From: Acidimicrobiia bacterium
GTDB taxonomy: Bacteria; Actinomycetota; Acidimicrobiia; Acidimicrobiales; Poriferisodalaceae
DNA: 64,000 nt
Assembly (NCBI GenBank): GCA_012960315.1
Contig: DUBN01000078.1
Span: forward strand, 62,001-126,000
Direction of reading: 5' to 3'
Below are positions 46,612 to 55,675 of this stretch, in pieces; positions within the stretch are counted from its first letter, which is position 1, and every line of letters begins with the position of its first letter. Made by a program: the position numbers and the translations under genes. The notes under the pieces are model-generated. The model was not told the DNA's origin. It saw nothing but the letters and a program-made list of their open reading frames with translations, and searched no databases.

Positions 46612-47490
46612 CTATTTTGCTGGCGCGACGTTGGAGAGAAACGTGAGTACGGCCGTTACAAAGATGTCGTTACGGTCACCCGCCACCATATGAGCGGCAC
46701 CTCCAACATTCGCATACTCAGAGTGGGGCACGAGGTCTAGGTATGCGTTGGCGCCCTCTTCCGAAAGCACGTCACTGAGTCCTCCCCGAACCAACAGGGA
46801 CGGGCATCGAACATTTCTCGCAGCCTCTTCCTGACGAGGTATTCGATCTGCGATTGATCTTTTTCGTTGCATAAATTCTGGGTCCCAATGCCACCGGTAG
46901 CGACCATCAGGCCAGAGGCGCACATTTTTTGCGAGGCCATCGAGTGTGCGTGGTCGTTTCCGGTGCGGTTGATAGTTAGCGATCGCTTCCGCTACTTCGT
47001 CAAGAGATAAAAACCCGTCTGGTGCTTGACCCATAAAGTCTCTGATCTTTCGGACGCCGGATATTTCGATGCGAGGCGCAGTGTCAACCAAGACCAACGC
47101 GGTCGCATCAACCCGTCCTTCACCTACAGCAGTCAAAGACGTGCCGCCTCCCATTGAGGCGCCGACGAGAATGGGTTTTTGTCCGAAATGCTCGGTGACC
47201 GCAACGAGGTCGTCAACAAGCACATCATTTGAGTAGTCACCGTTAGGAGCCCATTCGCTGTCGCCGTGACCTCGGGCGTCGAGACTGACTGCTTGGTAGC
47301 CCGCGTCGGCCAACATCTGACCAGCGCTTTTCCATGCGTGACGCGTTTGTCCGCCGCCGTGTTGCAGGATCACAAGTGGACCCGAATCCCCGTAAATATC
47401 GGCCGCAACGTGAACTCCGCCGGTCGCGGGGATCATCTTGTGCGGCTCTGGTGCGCCCTCCAGGCGGGCGCCTCGCTCACCTTTGGCCAC
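46612..47490 (-). CDS. Alpha/beta hydrolase
   Basis: 292 residues, GTG start. LVILQHGGGQTRHAW holds the oxyanion HG, LDARGHGDSEW is the strand-4 loop, VGASMGGGTSL the nucleophile elbow with Ser, and NVGGAAHMVAGDRND the catalytic His region. It resembles carboxylesterases/haloalkane- or epoxide-hydrolase-like enzymes; exact reaction unknown. It lies 6 bp downstream of the GrdB-like selenoprotein gene in the same direction and is probably co-transcribed with it. Confidence 0.9.
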   Translation of the reverse strand: MAKGERGARLEGAPEPHKMIPATGGVHVAADIYGDSGPLVILQHGGGQTRHAWKSAGQMLADAGYQAVSLDARGHGDSEWAPNGDYSNDVLVDDLVAVTEHFGQKPILVGASMGGGTSLTAVGEGRVDATALVLVDTAPRIEISGVRKIRDFMGQAPDGFLSLDEVAEAIANYQPHRKRPRTLDGLAKNVRLWPDGRYRWHWDPEFMQRKRSIADRIPRQEEAARNVRCPSLLVRGGLSDVLSEEGANAYLDLVPHSEYANVGGAAHMVAGDRNDIFVTAVLTFLSNVAPAK

Positions 47491-47496
47491 GCCGCG

Positions 47497-48402
47497 TCAG
47501 CCTCTACCCGCACCATCGGCTTTAGCGTCCGCTTGGGCGGCGCGGCGCTGATCTCCAGCTGCTGCGAGAGCAGTCCTATTGGAGTCGTCAACCTTCATAA
47601 AATGCCGCCGCCAATCATCATTGGACTCGGCGTCCCATACAAAAGGTGTCTGCGTTGTCGTTCGGGGCTGCCATGCACGTTCAAGAAGGTCTAAGGCCAT
47701 GCCCATGATGGTTGTCTGCATTTCGACGTCTCCGGGTTTGCCGGCCGGATTTCCTAGGGGAAAGTCAGTGAATACAAAGCGGCTTACTCCGCATTCTTCA
47801 ACGATGTCTCTTGCGCTACCGACGACCACGGTGGGGAGACCCGCTTCTTCGAGATGGCGCGCGACCAGACTCACGGTCTGGTGACAAACAGGTCAGAGGG
47901 GGACTAGTACTACTGCGTCCAGCTCATCTTGCCGAGCAAATTCGAGTATTTGCGGTGCGTCCCTGCGACTAGTGCGTCTGTGACTGTAATCGGTAGGGAC
48001 GCCGTAGAACCGATCGGCGAGTGAACCAATTCTGCCTTGGGCAGCAAATTCCCTAAGACGATTGATCGGCAGGTAGGTGTCCAAGTCGTCAGTGTGGGTG
48101 TTGTCTTTATCCCAGAAGAGATCTTTGTTGTAGAGGCCTCCCAATGCGTCATCGCAAAGCGCTGCATAGGGTTCTTTTGTTCCGGAACCGGCCACAGCCC
48201 CTTTATCGACCTTCCGCTCAAAAAATGATGTAGTGATGAGTCCTATACGGCACTCAGCCAACGGCTTTTCAAGCGCCGCAAACGGCACCGCATGATGATA
48301 AGCCCATTGATATGCCTGTGGGTAGCCCTGGGCTCCGTAGTAGCCCCGCGATTTGTCGATATAGCTGACATGTGAACGATGGGTGCGACGATCGTCTGCC
48401 AT
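47497..48402 (-). CDS. GrdB-like selenoprotein (glycine/sarcosine/betaine reductase B family), in-frame TGA = Sec
   Basis: 301 residues when TGA 47893-47895 is read as selenocysteine (residue 170). The two halves, 47893-48402 and 47497-47874, are in one frame and join as VVLVPL-U-PVCHQTVSLVAR. U-x-x-C is the redox motif of GrdB-type selenoproteins, and RDIVEECGVSRFVFTDFPLGNPAGKPGDVEMQ downstream is the family core. Strong ribosome site (GGGGAGGGAG) before ATG 48402. Classical glycine reductase is anaerobic and multi-subunit; no GrdA/C partners are here, so this is a stand-alone member with unknown substrate. Confidence 0.92.
47864..47882 (-). promoter_or_regulatory. Candidate bacterial SECIS hairpin of the GrdB-like gene
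   Basis: On the mRNA, bases 11-17 after the UGA (ACCAGAC) pair perfectly with bases 23-29 (GUCUGGU) around the 5-base loop CGUGA. The stem-loop is compact and at the right distance for SelB recognition, and shares the CGUGA pentamer with the peroxiredoxin hairpin. Confidence 0.65.
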
Positions 48403-48510
48403 CGAACTCCCTCCCCTTACTAAAGCAACGACCCGATGGTAGGCGGAGAACGGGGGGAAGCGCCTAATTAGCGGGCTACGGTCACCAGAAATAACGCAAT
48501 GGAGGATTCA

Positions 48511-48990
48511 ATGATTGGCGACCTACCACCCAGGCCACATCGTGGATGGACTTTTCGCGAGGTTCCCATCGGCAAGCGTTGGAGCACTTCAAGGCGCACC
48601 GTGACAGAAACAGATCTCGTGGTTTACGCCACACAGTTCGGTTTCGTCGAAGGTTTGTTTCTCGACGCGACGGGTGCAGAGCGCGCCGGGTACTCGGGGC
48701 GTCTTGTCCCTGGAAGTTTGGTGATGTCGATAGCGGAAGGCTTAATTATCAGCGGAGGAGCTATTGCCGGCACGGGCATGGCTTATTTAGGTGCAGACGT
48801 CCAAGTTAAGGGACCGACTTTCGTGAATGACACCCTCCAAGTCGTGGCTGAAGTGACTGCGGCAAGGCTCACCTCAAAACAAGACCGAGGAATTGTGACG
48901 ACTCGTAACGAGGTGTTCAATCAGGATGGGGAAATAGTAATGGTGTATACCCCGACTCGGATGGTCCGAACAGAACACGTTGATGACTAG
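48511..48990 (+). CDS. MaoC-like dehydratase (second copy)
   Basis: 159 residues from ATG 48511 because GGAGG lies five bases upstream; ATG 48499 overlaps that site. RTVTETDLVVYATQFGFVEGLFLDA is the hydratase-type N-terminal motif, SGRLVPGSLVMSIAEGLI the hot-dog helix and VKGPTFVNDTLQVVAEV the following strand. Enoyl-CoA hydration is the family reaction. It precedes the acyl-CoA dehydrogenase and CoA-transferase genes, consistent with a beta-oxidation-like set, and is divergent from the GrdB-like selenoprotein gene. Confidence 0.88.
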   Translation: MIGDLPPRPHRGWTFREVPIGKRWSTSRRTVTETDLVVYATQFGFVEGLFLDATGAERAGYSGRLVPGSLVMSIAEGLIISGGAIAGTGMAYLGADVQVKGPTFVNDTLQVVAEVTAARLTSKQDRGIVTTRNEVFNQDGEIVMVYTPTRMVRTEHVDD

Positions 48991-49078
48991 GCCGAACGTA
49001 CGACAGATGTCCGTTTAATTTCACATTTCAGTTATCTTCGCTTTCACGCGGATTGTTCGACTTCCGTCATCGAGCAAG

Positions 49079-50260
49079 ATGAGAGATCGCCAACGGCGCT
49101 ACCCTCCAAACGTGGAATCAAATAGCGACGCTGCTCTAAACGACGGCGATCTTGACGTGGTTAAACGCGCTCAAGCTTGGGCAAACGACTTTGTTGCACC
49201 CAGGGCTGAGGCGTGGGAAACAGAACGTCGATTCGCAAGAGAAGCATTCGATAGTGCGGGCCAGAACCGCCTGACCGGACTACTGGTGCCAGCTAATGAT
49301 GGTGGGGAAGACATCAGCGTGCTTGGGCTGGCACGCGTGTTAGAAGAAATAGCCGCCGTTGACTTCTCTATTGCTTTCTCATTGGTTTGCCACAACAACT
49401 TGGCTGGCGCAGTAGGGCGTAGACCCAACGGGCCACTCCGCGACAGCGTTCTCCCGGGGCTGGTGGAAGGCAGTTTGGTTGGTGCATTCTTGTTGACCGA
49501 ACCTGAAGTTGGGTCTGACGCGGCGGCAATAGCTGTAGCTGCAACTAACGATGGGGATGAATGGCTGCTCAATGGTGAGAAGGCATGGGTCACCAATGGT
49601 ACGGACGCTGACGTGTTGTCCGTTTACGCCCAAACAGATTCTTCTCTCGGCCACCGAGGCATCGCTACCTTCCTCATTGACGCCAACACTCCCGGAGTGA
49701 CTAAGACCCCGGGTTATGAGTTGCTAGGTGGTCATGGGTTGGGCGCTAACAGCATCCGTTTTGATAACTGTCGGGTGTCAGCAGAATCAATATTTCAGCC
49801 AGTTGGGCAGGGCTTTCGTGCCGCTATGGAGGGAATCGATGTGGCACGGGTATTAGTCGGAGCAATGTGCTGTGGGATGCTTCGAACCGCACTCACGACG
49901 GCCTCACATTATGTTCGTGACCGCCTTGCCTTCGGTAGCCGGCTCGCTGATTTACAGGGTGTCCGTTTCAAGCTTGCAGACGTCGCTACCGATCTTGAGG
50001 CATCACGTCTTCTCACCTACCGCGCCGCCCTTACTTTGCAGGAAGGTCGTAACGCAGCGGTCGAAGCGGCACACGCAAAAAAATTCTCGACCCGTGTGAC
50101 TGAGACCGGAATTGCTTCATGCATGCAGGTGATGGGAGCAAACGGAGCGAAGAGGCACCATCCGCTCCCCCGTCATCTCAACGCGGCTCGACTAACCCAT
50201 TACGTAGACGGCGCTACTGAGATCCAAGACGTCGTGATCAGTCGCTCCTTACTTGACTGA
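49079..50260 (+). CDS. Acyl-CoA dehydrogenase
   Basis: 393 residues. FLLTEPEVGSDAAAIAVAA is the FAD/substrate signature 1, WVTNG the central beta domain, and RDRLAFGSRLADLQGVRFKLADVATDLEASRLLTYRAAL the C-terminal helix. At the position of the usual catalytic YEGT the sequence is HYVDGATEIQDVV, so Asp may replace Glu or the base may come from another site. A GTG at 49112 is an alternative start. Followed 17 bp later by the CoA-transferase gene. Confidence 0.92.
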   Translation: MRDRQRRYPPNVESNSDAALNDGDLDVVKRAQAWANDFVAPRAEAWETERRFAREAFDSAGQNRLTGLLVPANDGGEDISVLGLARVLEEIAAVDFSIAFSLVCHNNLAGAVGRRPNGPLRDSVLPGLVEGSLVGAFLLTEPEVGSDAAAIAVAATNDGDEWLLNGEKAWVTNGTDADVLSVYAQTDSSLGHRGIATFLIDANTPGVTKTPGYELLGGHGLGANSIRFDNCRVSAESIFQPVGQGFRAAMEGIDVARVLVGAMCCGMLRTALTTASHYVRDRLAFGSRLADLQGVRFKLADVATDLEASRLLTYRAALTLQEGRNAAVEAAHAKKFSTRVTETGIASCMQVMGANGAKRHHPLPRHLNAARLTHYVDGATEIQDVVISRSLLD

Positions 50261-50277
50261 AACCGTCTGGAGTTGTT

Positions 50278-51543
50278 ATGAGATCTGAGCGTGAAGGTAA
50301 ATCGGTCAGTATCGACGAGGCGGTTAGCGCAATTCCGGATCACGGCCGGGTATTTGTCGCCCAGGGTTCGGGGTGCCCATACGGGTTGTTGGTTGGAATA
50401 GATGACCGACGTGACATGTTCGAGAGTCTGGAGTTTGTTTCCGCGTTCTTGTTGCAACGGCCTGCACCCATAGAGCATCTTGGACAACCATTTCGATGGC
50501 TAACGCTGCAGCCCACAGGCGCAATTCGCGATGCTCTTGATCACCCCGAATTCGGGATCGTTCCAGGCCGGTACTCCGATCTCGATGGAATCTGCGCACC
50601 TGGCGGCCCCCTGGCAGCGGATGTCGTGGTTTGTCAGGTCAGTCCCCCAAACAAGAACGGCGACTGCAGTTTGGGTACAGGAGTGGGGGGTCATGTCTCG
50701 CTGCTTGCAGAGGCACCATTGGTGATCGGCCAGATCAACTCCCAAATGCCTTATGTCCACGGTGACGGAGAGTGTCGCGTTGAGAACTTCGACTTTCTCG
50801 TGGAAATTGATGAGCCTTTGTCCGAACTTCAGCCCGCAACTATTGACCCCATCTCTGAGGCCATCGCCGAACATGTGAGCCCTTTCATACCGGACGGTTC
50901 AACTCTTCAGTTTGGTATCGGGGCAGTGCCCGATGCGGTTCTATCCAGCTTGCGAACCCGCAAACACCTGGGATTGCATGGAGGAATGATTAACGATGCG
51001 TGCATTGAGCTAGTTGAATGCGGTGCTATCGACAACCTCCACAAGGGATGTGATGAAGGCGTTTCGGTAGCGGCAGAGATCATGGGAACTAGACGACTCT
51101 ACGATTGGGTAGATCACAACGCGACAGTTCGTTTAGCGCGCGGGGCTCACACCCACGGGATCCCGGGAATGGCATCGATTCAGAATTTTGTCGCATTGCA
51201 ATCCACGGTTGAAATGGCTTTAGATGGCGCCGTCAATAGCGAGTTTGCCGCCGGTCGTTTTATTTCAGGGCCCGGGGGTGCACCTGATTTCGCTTTTGGT
51301 GCTTCTATCGCTACCGGTGGCAGGTCGATAATGGCTATGCCGTCCACTGCCGCGAACGGAACTGTTTCAAGAATCGTTTGTCGCCTGGCAGATGGCGCGC
51401 CTACGACCTTGCCTAGCTATCTTGCCGATGTTGTGGTGACCGAATACGGGGCGGTCGAGTTGAGAGGGAAAACTCTCGCGGAACGAGCGGAGCTTCTCTC
51501 CGGTATCGCTCACCCTGATCACCAGGGCTCCCTCGGTCAATAG
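50278..51543 (+). CDS. Acetyl-CoA hydrolase/4-hydroxybutyrate CoA-transferase-family protein
   Basis: 421 residues. CQVSPPNKNGDCSLGTG, LQFGIGAVPDAVLSSL and the C-terminal PSTAANGTVSRIV plus YGAVELRGKTLAERAELL are family landmarks of class I CoA-transferases. The HTEM motif, whose Glu becomes the acyl-CoA intermediate, is HGGM (LGLHGGMIND) here, so the usual ping-pong chemistry is in doubt. Preceded by GGAG at proper distance. Acts downstream of the acyl-CoA dehydrogenase in the same operon. Confidence 0.88.
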   Translation: MRSEREGKSVSIDEAVSAIPDHGRVFVAQGSGCPYGLLVGIDDRRDMFESLEFVSAFLLQRPAPIEHLGQPFRWLTLQPTGAIRDALDHPEFGIVPGRYSDLDGICAPGGPLAADVVVCQVSPPNKNGDCSLGTGVGGHVSLLAEAPLVIGQINSQMPYVHGDGECRVENFDFLVEIDEPLSELQPATIDPISEAIAEHVSPFIPDGSTLQFGIGAVPDAVLSSLRTRKHLGLHGGMINDACIELVECGAIDNLHKGCDEGVSVAAEIMGTRRLYDWVDHNATVRLARGAHTHGIPGMASIQNFVALQSTVEMALDGAVNSEFAAGRFISGPGGAPDFAFGASIATGGRSIMAMPSTAANGTVSRIVCRLADGAPTTLPSYLADVVVTEYGAVELRGKTLAERAELLSGIAHPDHQGSLGQ

Positions 51544-51577
51544 ACGATCGCTAGGAAACTTATGCTCGCTTCACCGT

Positions 51578-52444
51578 TTACAACCTTCGAAAAGTTGCTG
51601 TCTGGCCGCTAGTACCGAATGCCATGCCGCTCATTCGGTGCAAGTTTCGCGAATTGTGGAGACGACCTATTAAACGAGGTCCATTTGCTAAGAGCCCTCC
51701 GTCCACGATGTGTTCTTGGCCGGTCACAAATTTCGAGTCGTCTCCTGCAAGGAATAACGCCATCCCCGCAATATCGGAACCTTCTCCGCGCTTACCTAAG
51801 GGCTGAATATCGGCAATGACTTCCTCGGCCTGTTCTTCATTACCGCTGTGCATGAGGGGCGTGAAGATGACTCCGGGACATATCGCGTTTACTCGGATGT
51901 TGTGCGCTGCTAGCTCGACGGCTGTGGTTTTGGAGAGGTTCACCACGGCTGCCTTCGCTGCTGAATACGCCTGAGGACCGGCTCCGCCTCCCATGCCCGC
52001 TATTGATCCTGTATTGATTATCGATCCGCCCTCGCCTTGGTCGATCATGATTCGAGCCGCGTGTTTGATACCAAGAAATACTGAACGAACAAGAATATGG
52101 AAGGTCGTGTCCCAATCGTCAACATCAAGTTCAGTTACCGGGCCGAACGCTCCCCCTATACCCGCGTTGTTGAACACGATATCGAGGCGTCCGAATGCGT
52201 CGACGGCCAGTTCCGTCATAGCTGCGACGTCATCTTCTACTGAAACGTCTGTCGTAGTGAAACGGACGCGGTCTCCATGGCCTGCGGCGGTGAAGGTCTC
52301 TAACGCATTACGTCCGTTATCGGCATTCAAGTCACCAATGACGACCGAAGCGCCTTCGTCAAGGAATCTTTGGACGGTGGCTAAACCCATGCCACTCGCA
52401 CCTCCGGTGACAATCGCGACCTTCGATTCAAGTGTTCCGCTCAT
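51578..52444 (-). CDS. SDR-family oxidoreductase
   Basis: 288 residues. TGGASGMGLATVQRFLDEGASVVIGDLN is the cofactor motif with an acidic residue after strand 2 (NAD-preferring), FNNAGIGG and S-x12-Y-S-A-A-K the catalytic set, NAICPGVIFTPL the substrate loop. About 30 residues of extra, weakly structured C-terminus after VDGGLLANG are unusual for the family. AAGGGAAAGCG lies before ATG 52444. Divergent from the next SDR. Confidence 0.9.
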   Translation of the reverse strand: MSGTLESKVAIVTGGASGMGLATVQRFLDEGASVVIGDLNADNGRNALETFTAAGHGDRVRFTTTDVSVEDDVAAMTELAVDAFGRLDIVFNNAGIGGAFGPVTELDVDDWDTTFHILVRSVFLGIKHAARIMIDQGEGGSIINTGSIAGMGGGAGPQAYSAAKAAVVNLSKTTAVELAAHNIRVNAICPGVIFTPLMHSGNEEQAEEVIADIQPLGKRGEGSDIAGMALFLAGDDSKFVTGQEHIVDGGLLANGPRLIGRLHNSRNLHRMSGMAFGTSGQTATFRRL

Positions 52445-52522
52445 CGCTTTCCCTTCGCTCTAGACCTGCATTGTCGCCTACTCGCGAGGGTTTGTGCTCG
52501 TTGACCGCATTACGGTCCGGTT

Positions 52523-53290
52523 ATGGACCTTGAACTGATAGATAAGAGAGCCGTAATCACGGGCGGCTCTAGGGGCATTGGTCTGGGTTGCGCTGTGGCT
52601 TTAGCCCGCGAGGGTTGTCATGTTCAGTTGGCAGCTCGGAACGAGGAAACTCTTCGCCACGCTAAAGCTGCTGTTCTTGAAGCAGCTGGAACCGTTGACG
52701 TATTGACACATTCAGTCGATCTTTCAGCGAGCGAAGACCAGAGAGCCTTAGTGGACGCAGCTGGTGAAGTCGATATTTGGATCAACAATGCAGGTGCGAT
52801 CCCAGCCGGTGACATCTCAACAATTAATGAACGTCGATGGCGAGACGCGTGGGATCTCAAAGTCTTCGGCTATATCAATCTCTGTCGAGAGGTGTACGCC
52901 GCTATGGAGGCAAAAGGAACCGGGGTCATCATTAACGTGATTGGCGCCGCTGCAGTTCGGCCTCAGCCTTCCTATATCGCTGGAGCTGTTGGTAACAGCG
53001 GACTCGTGGGACTTACAGCGGCGCTAGGGAGTCGTAGCATCCAAAAAGGTGTGCGGGTACTGGCTATCAACCCTGGCTTGATTGTGACCGACCGCATGGG
53101 AGACATTTTGCGGCGGGAGGCTATTGACCAATTAGGTGACGAAGACCGCTGGGAGGAACTCATCCCAGATGACCCCGCGCCCGGCACCGTGGAACAATGC
53201 GCCGATGTGATCACCTTTCTGGCCTCACCCAGAGCTAGCCATATCAGTGGCACCACTCTGACGGTTGACGGAGGTGCCTCTGCCCGCTGA
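52523..53290 (+). CDS. SDR-family protein lacking the Ser and Lys of the catalytic set
   Basis: 255 residues. GGSRGIGLGCAVALAREGCHVQLAARNEETL is an NADP-type cofactor motif (Arg after strand 2) and INNAGAIP the second landmark. At the active site VIGAAAVRPQPSYIAGAVGN keeps Tyr but has Gly for Ser and no Lys four residues on. This pattern recurs in a distinct actinobacterial SDR group, whose function is unknown to me. Ends before a metal-dependent amidohydrolase gene on the same strand. Confidence 0.82.
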   Translation: MDLELIDKRAVITGGSRGIGLGCAVALAREGCHVQLAARNEETLRHAKAAVLEAAGTVDVLTHSVDLSASEDQRALVDAAGEVDIWINNAGAIPAGDISTINERRWRDAWDLKVFGYINLCREVYAAMEAKGTGVIINVIGAAAVRPQPSYIAGAVGNSGLVGLTAALGSRSIQKGVRVLAINPGLIVTDRMGDILRREAIDQLGDEDRWEELIPDDPAPGTVEQCADVITFLASPRASHISGTTLTVDGGASAR

Positions 53291-53333
53291 GGCATCTCTC
53301 TGACAGAATGATCGCGAGATGTAGGAGACGACG

Positions 53334-54536
53334 ATGTCTACGACAATTCAACGTGAGGGACTACCTCATCGAGAAATGCATGAAGTTCACCGGATTGAGC
53401 ACGAGGGTGCCGTCGATGCTGACGGTCACATCCTTGAGCCTCCCGACTTGTGGGACGAATATTTGGAAGCAAGATTCAAGGATCGAGCTCTTCGGATTCG
53501 CGTCGATGAGAACGGTTTAGAAGAATTGGAGATCGGTGGGCAGCGGAGCACCATGAGTCGAAAAGGCTTTCCTGCGACCCTGGGGGCTATGGGAGCTGCC
53601 GATCTGGCAGACATTCAACGCAACCCTGATCGCACGTATCTGCACGAAGCTCCCTTCGGCTCTATGGATCCAAACCAACGCCTTGATGTTCTTGACGCAG
53701 AAAATCTTGATGCAGCGATCATTTACACAACAGTTGGTTTGCTTTGGGAGGCGGAGGTAGAAGATCCGGAATTGAGCCAGGCCTACACGCGCGCGTACAA
53801 CCGGTGGATAGTCGATTTTTGTCGCGATAGCGGCAATCGACTGATCCCAACCGCACATCTTTCTTTGAGCGATCCTGTCGCGGCTGCCGCTGAACTCCGA
53901 AGGGCCGTTGATGATGGCGCCAAGGGCTGTTATGTGGCTCCGTTTACTCACGGAGCAGTCCCGCTGGGTCATCCGGACAATGACGTTGTGTTTGCAGCAG
54001 CGCAGGAACTGGGGGTTCCTTTCGCGATACATCCGACGTTTGAACCTCAGTGGACCAAGGGCGCAAGAATGGGCACTTGGGAACACGTCAAGCAACTCCG
54101 ACTTACCGCCTCTGTAACTGCGTCGGATGGTGTGCGCCACCAGTTCACCACCCTGTTCGACTACGGAGTCTTTGACAAGTTCCCAGAACTAAAGGTTTTG
54201 GTACTTGAATCTGGAGGTGGTTGGATCGGATATTGGCTTGATCGGATCGATGCTGTCTACGCCCACACCTTCGTGGGATCAAGAGTCCCCCTCGACATGA
54301 AACCCAGCGAGTACTTCATGCGACAGGTCTGGATCAGTTGCGATCCCGACGAACGGACCATCCCGTCGCTCGCTGAGCGATTCGGTTATGACCGATTTTT
54401 GTGGGCTTCCGATTTTCCTCATGCTGACCACACGCCCGAATACGTTCATGACCTGAATGATTTGGTAGCGATGTTCCCAGATAAACACCGGCGCGCGTTT
54501 ATCGGTGATAACGCCCGGAACTTATTCGGAATCTAG
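53334..54536 (+). CDS. ACMSD-like metal-dependent amidohydrolase
   Basis: 400 residues. VDADGHILEPPDLW has the first metal motif in D-x-H form typical of the amidohydrolase_2 (ACMSD/LigW) group, FAIHPTF the metal His, LVLESGGGWIGYWLDR and FLWASDFPHADHT the C-terminal Glu/Asp of the active site. These enzymes decarboxylate or hydrolyse aromatic or unsaturated acids. GGAG stands six bases before ATG 53334. Co-directional with the unusual SDR upstream; the two may act on the same compound. Confidence 0.9.
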   Translation: MSTTIQREGLPHREMHEVHRIEHEGAVDADGHILEPPDLWDEYLEARFKDRALRIRVDENGLEELEIGGQRSTMSRKGFPATLGAMGAADLADIQRNPDRTYLHEAPFGSMDPNQRLDVLDAENLDAAIIYTTVGLLWEAEVEDPELSQAYTRAYNRWIVDFCRDSGNRLIPTAHLSLSDPVAAAAELRRAVDDGAKGCYVAPFTHGAVPLGHPDNDVVFAAAQELGVPFAIHPTFEPQWTKGARMGTWEHVKQLRLTASVTASDGVRHQFTTLFDYGVFDKFPELKVLVLESGGGWIGYWLDRIDAVYAHTFVGSRVPLDMKPSEYFMRQVWISCDPDERTIPSLAERFGYDRFLWASDFPHADHTPEYVHDLNDLVAMFPDKHRRAFIGDNARNLFGI

Positions 54537-54538
54537 AA

Positions 54539-55657
54539 TTAGACAGGTCGACAGGAGACAACGAACACACCCGAGCGTGCCTTGGGAAGAAAGTATGTTG
54601 ATTTAGGAGGCATGACTTGGCCCAAATCAGCGGAACGGAATACATCCTCAAGCTCGGCCGGAGGCAGACACACGGTGACTGGCCCAGTGCGTCGGCCAAT
54701 GCCAGCAGGCCTGTACGACAGCCGCTGGTCATCTGCACTGTGGATGTCGAAAAGCTCCGGAAGAAGGGTCGCGTGAAGAAATTCGGCATCGAGTCCGCTG
54801 CTGTCTCTTCGTCGCGCAGTAAACCATTTATCGCCAAGTCCCAACCCCAGTACACCTTTCTCAGTTGGTTCTGCCAATTCGCGCGAAGCGACTTCGTGAA
54901 CATCGCACCATTTAGAAAGTCTCTCCACGACGCGTCGAGGCAAAACCACAAGTTCATCAATATCGCGGTCGAAGCTGCCTAGGTGCAACTCAGAGGGAGG
55001 AACGTATGCGACCAGGACTCGTTCAAATCGAGCTTCGCCTGCGGCAGCAACTCGATGATGGCCATCAATGATGTAGAGGGGGGACGCAAGTGCACTCAAA
55101 TCGATGTCTATTTCCCACAGAGTGATCCGGGTCCCGTCAATTGCTGTGAAATTTCTGACGGGTGCCGTGTGCCCGGATTCTTCAAAAGAGCGAAGGTCTA
55201 AATTCTCGTCGCGCGATGTGACCACCACCGGACTCGACATCGATCGAACCTGGCGTAAATGAGCCGCCAATGCACGCACCCGACCCGGGTGAACATCTTC
55301 ATGAGCGTGAAGCATTTCTTCACCGAGGGTTATCGCGCCAACAACCGAGCGCTGAATGATTCCCTCCGTTTCGATTTTTTGTAAAAATAGACAAGGCTCA
55401 GTTGGCTCTGAGTATGCGCCTTCCGACATCAGTCGAGTCAGCGCTGCAGCGCCTTCATTTGCCAGACGCCGATGCTCTGTCGGGTGCCCGTGGCTGGCAT
55501 CTGCTGAACGAGTGACGTGAAGAAATGAGTGTGGGTTGTCACTCAAATGTTCTTGCCGCTCTTCAACGCTTAGGGAGTCGTATGGCGGCGGAACAACTGA
55601 TGGTGCCCAGCTTGCTTCAACTATTGATGCATCAATCGATTGGATCACGTTCGTCAC
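54539..55657 (-). CDS. DUF1015 / SerK-like kinase-family protein
   Basis: 372 residues, probable GTG start. PPYDSLSVEERQEH at the N-terminus, LHAHEDVHPGRVRALAAHL, a LYIIDGHHRVAAA centre and PPKSTYFLPKARSGVFV at the C-terminus are the family signature; related archaeal proteins phosphorylate free serine with ADP (SerK). Whether this actinobacterial member is a kinase is unproved. Ends two bases from the amidohydrolase stop (convergent) and is followed by an MFS gene on the same strand. Confidence 0.88.
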   Translation of the reverse strand: MTNVIQSIDASIVEASWAPSVVPPPYDSLSVEERQEHLSDNPHSFLHVTRSADASHGHPTEHRRLANEGAAALTRLMSEGAYSEPTEPCLFLQKIETEGIIQRSVVGAITLGEEMLHAHEDVHPGRVRALAAHLRQVRSMSSPVVVTSRDENLDLRSFEESGHTAPVRNFTAIDGTRITLWEIDIDLSALASPLYIIDGHHRVAAAGEARFERVLVAYVPPSELHLGSFDRDIDELVVLPRRVVERLSKWCDVHEVASRELAEPTEKGVLGLGLGDKWFTARRRDSSGLDAEFLHATLLPELFDIHSADDQRLSYRPAGIGRRTGPVTVCLPPAELEDVFRSADLGQVMPPKSTYFLPKARSGVFVVSCRPV

Positions 55658-55675
55658 CCCCTAAGGCATTCGACG

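Noticed and set aside
47497-47874. Separate 125-residue protein beside a 169-residue one
   Set aside because: Both are in one frame and together make a GrdB-like protein with Sec at the join.
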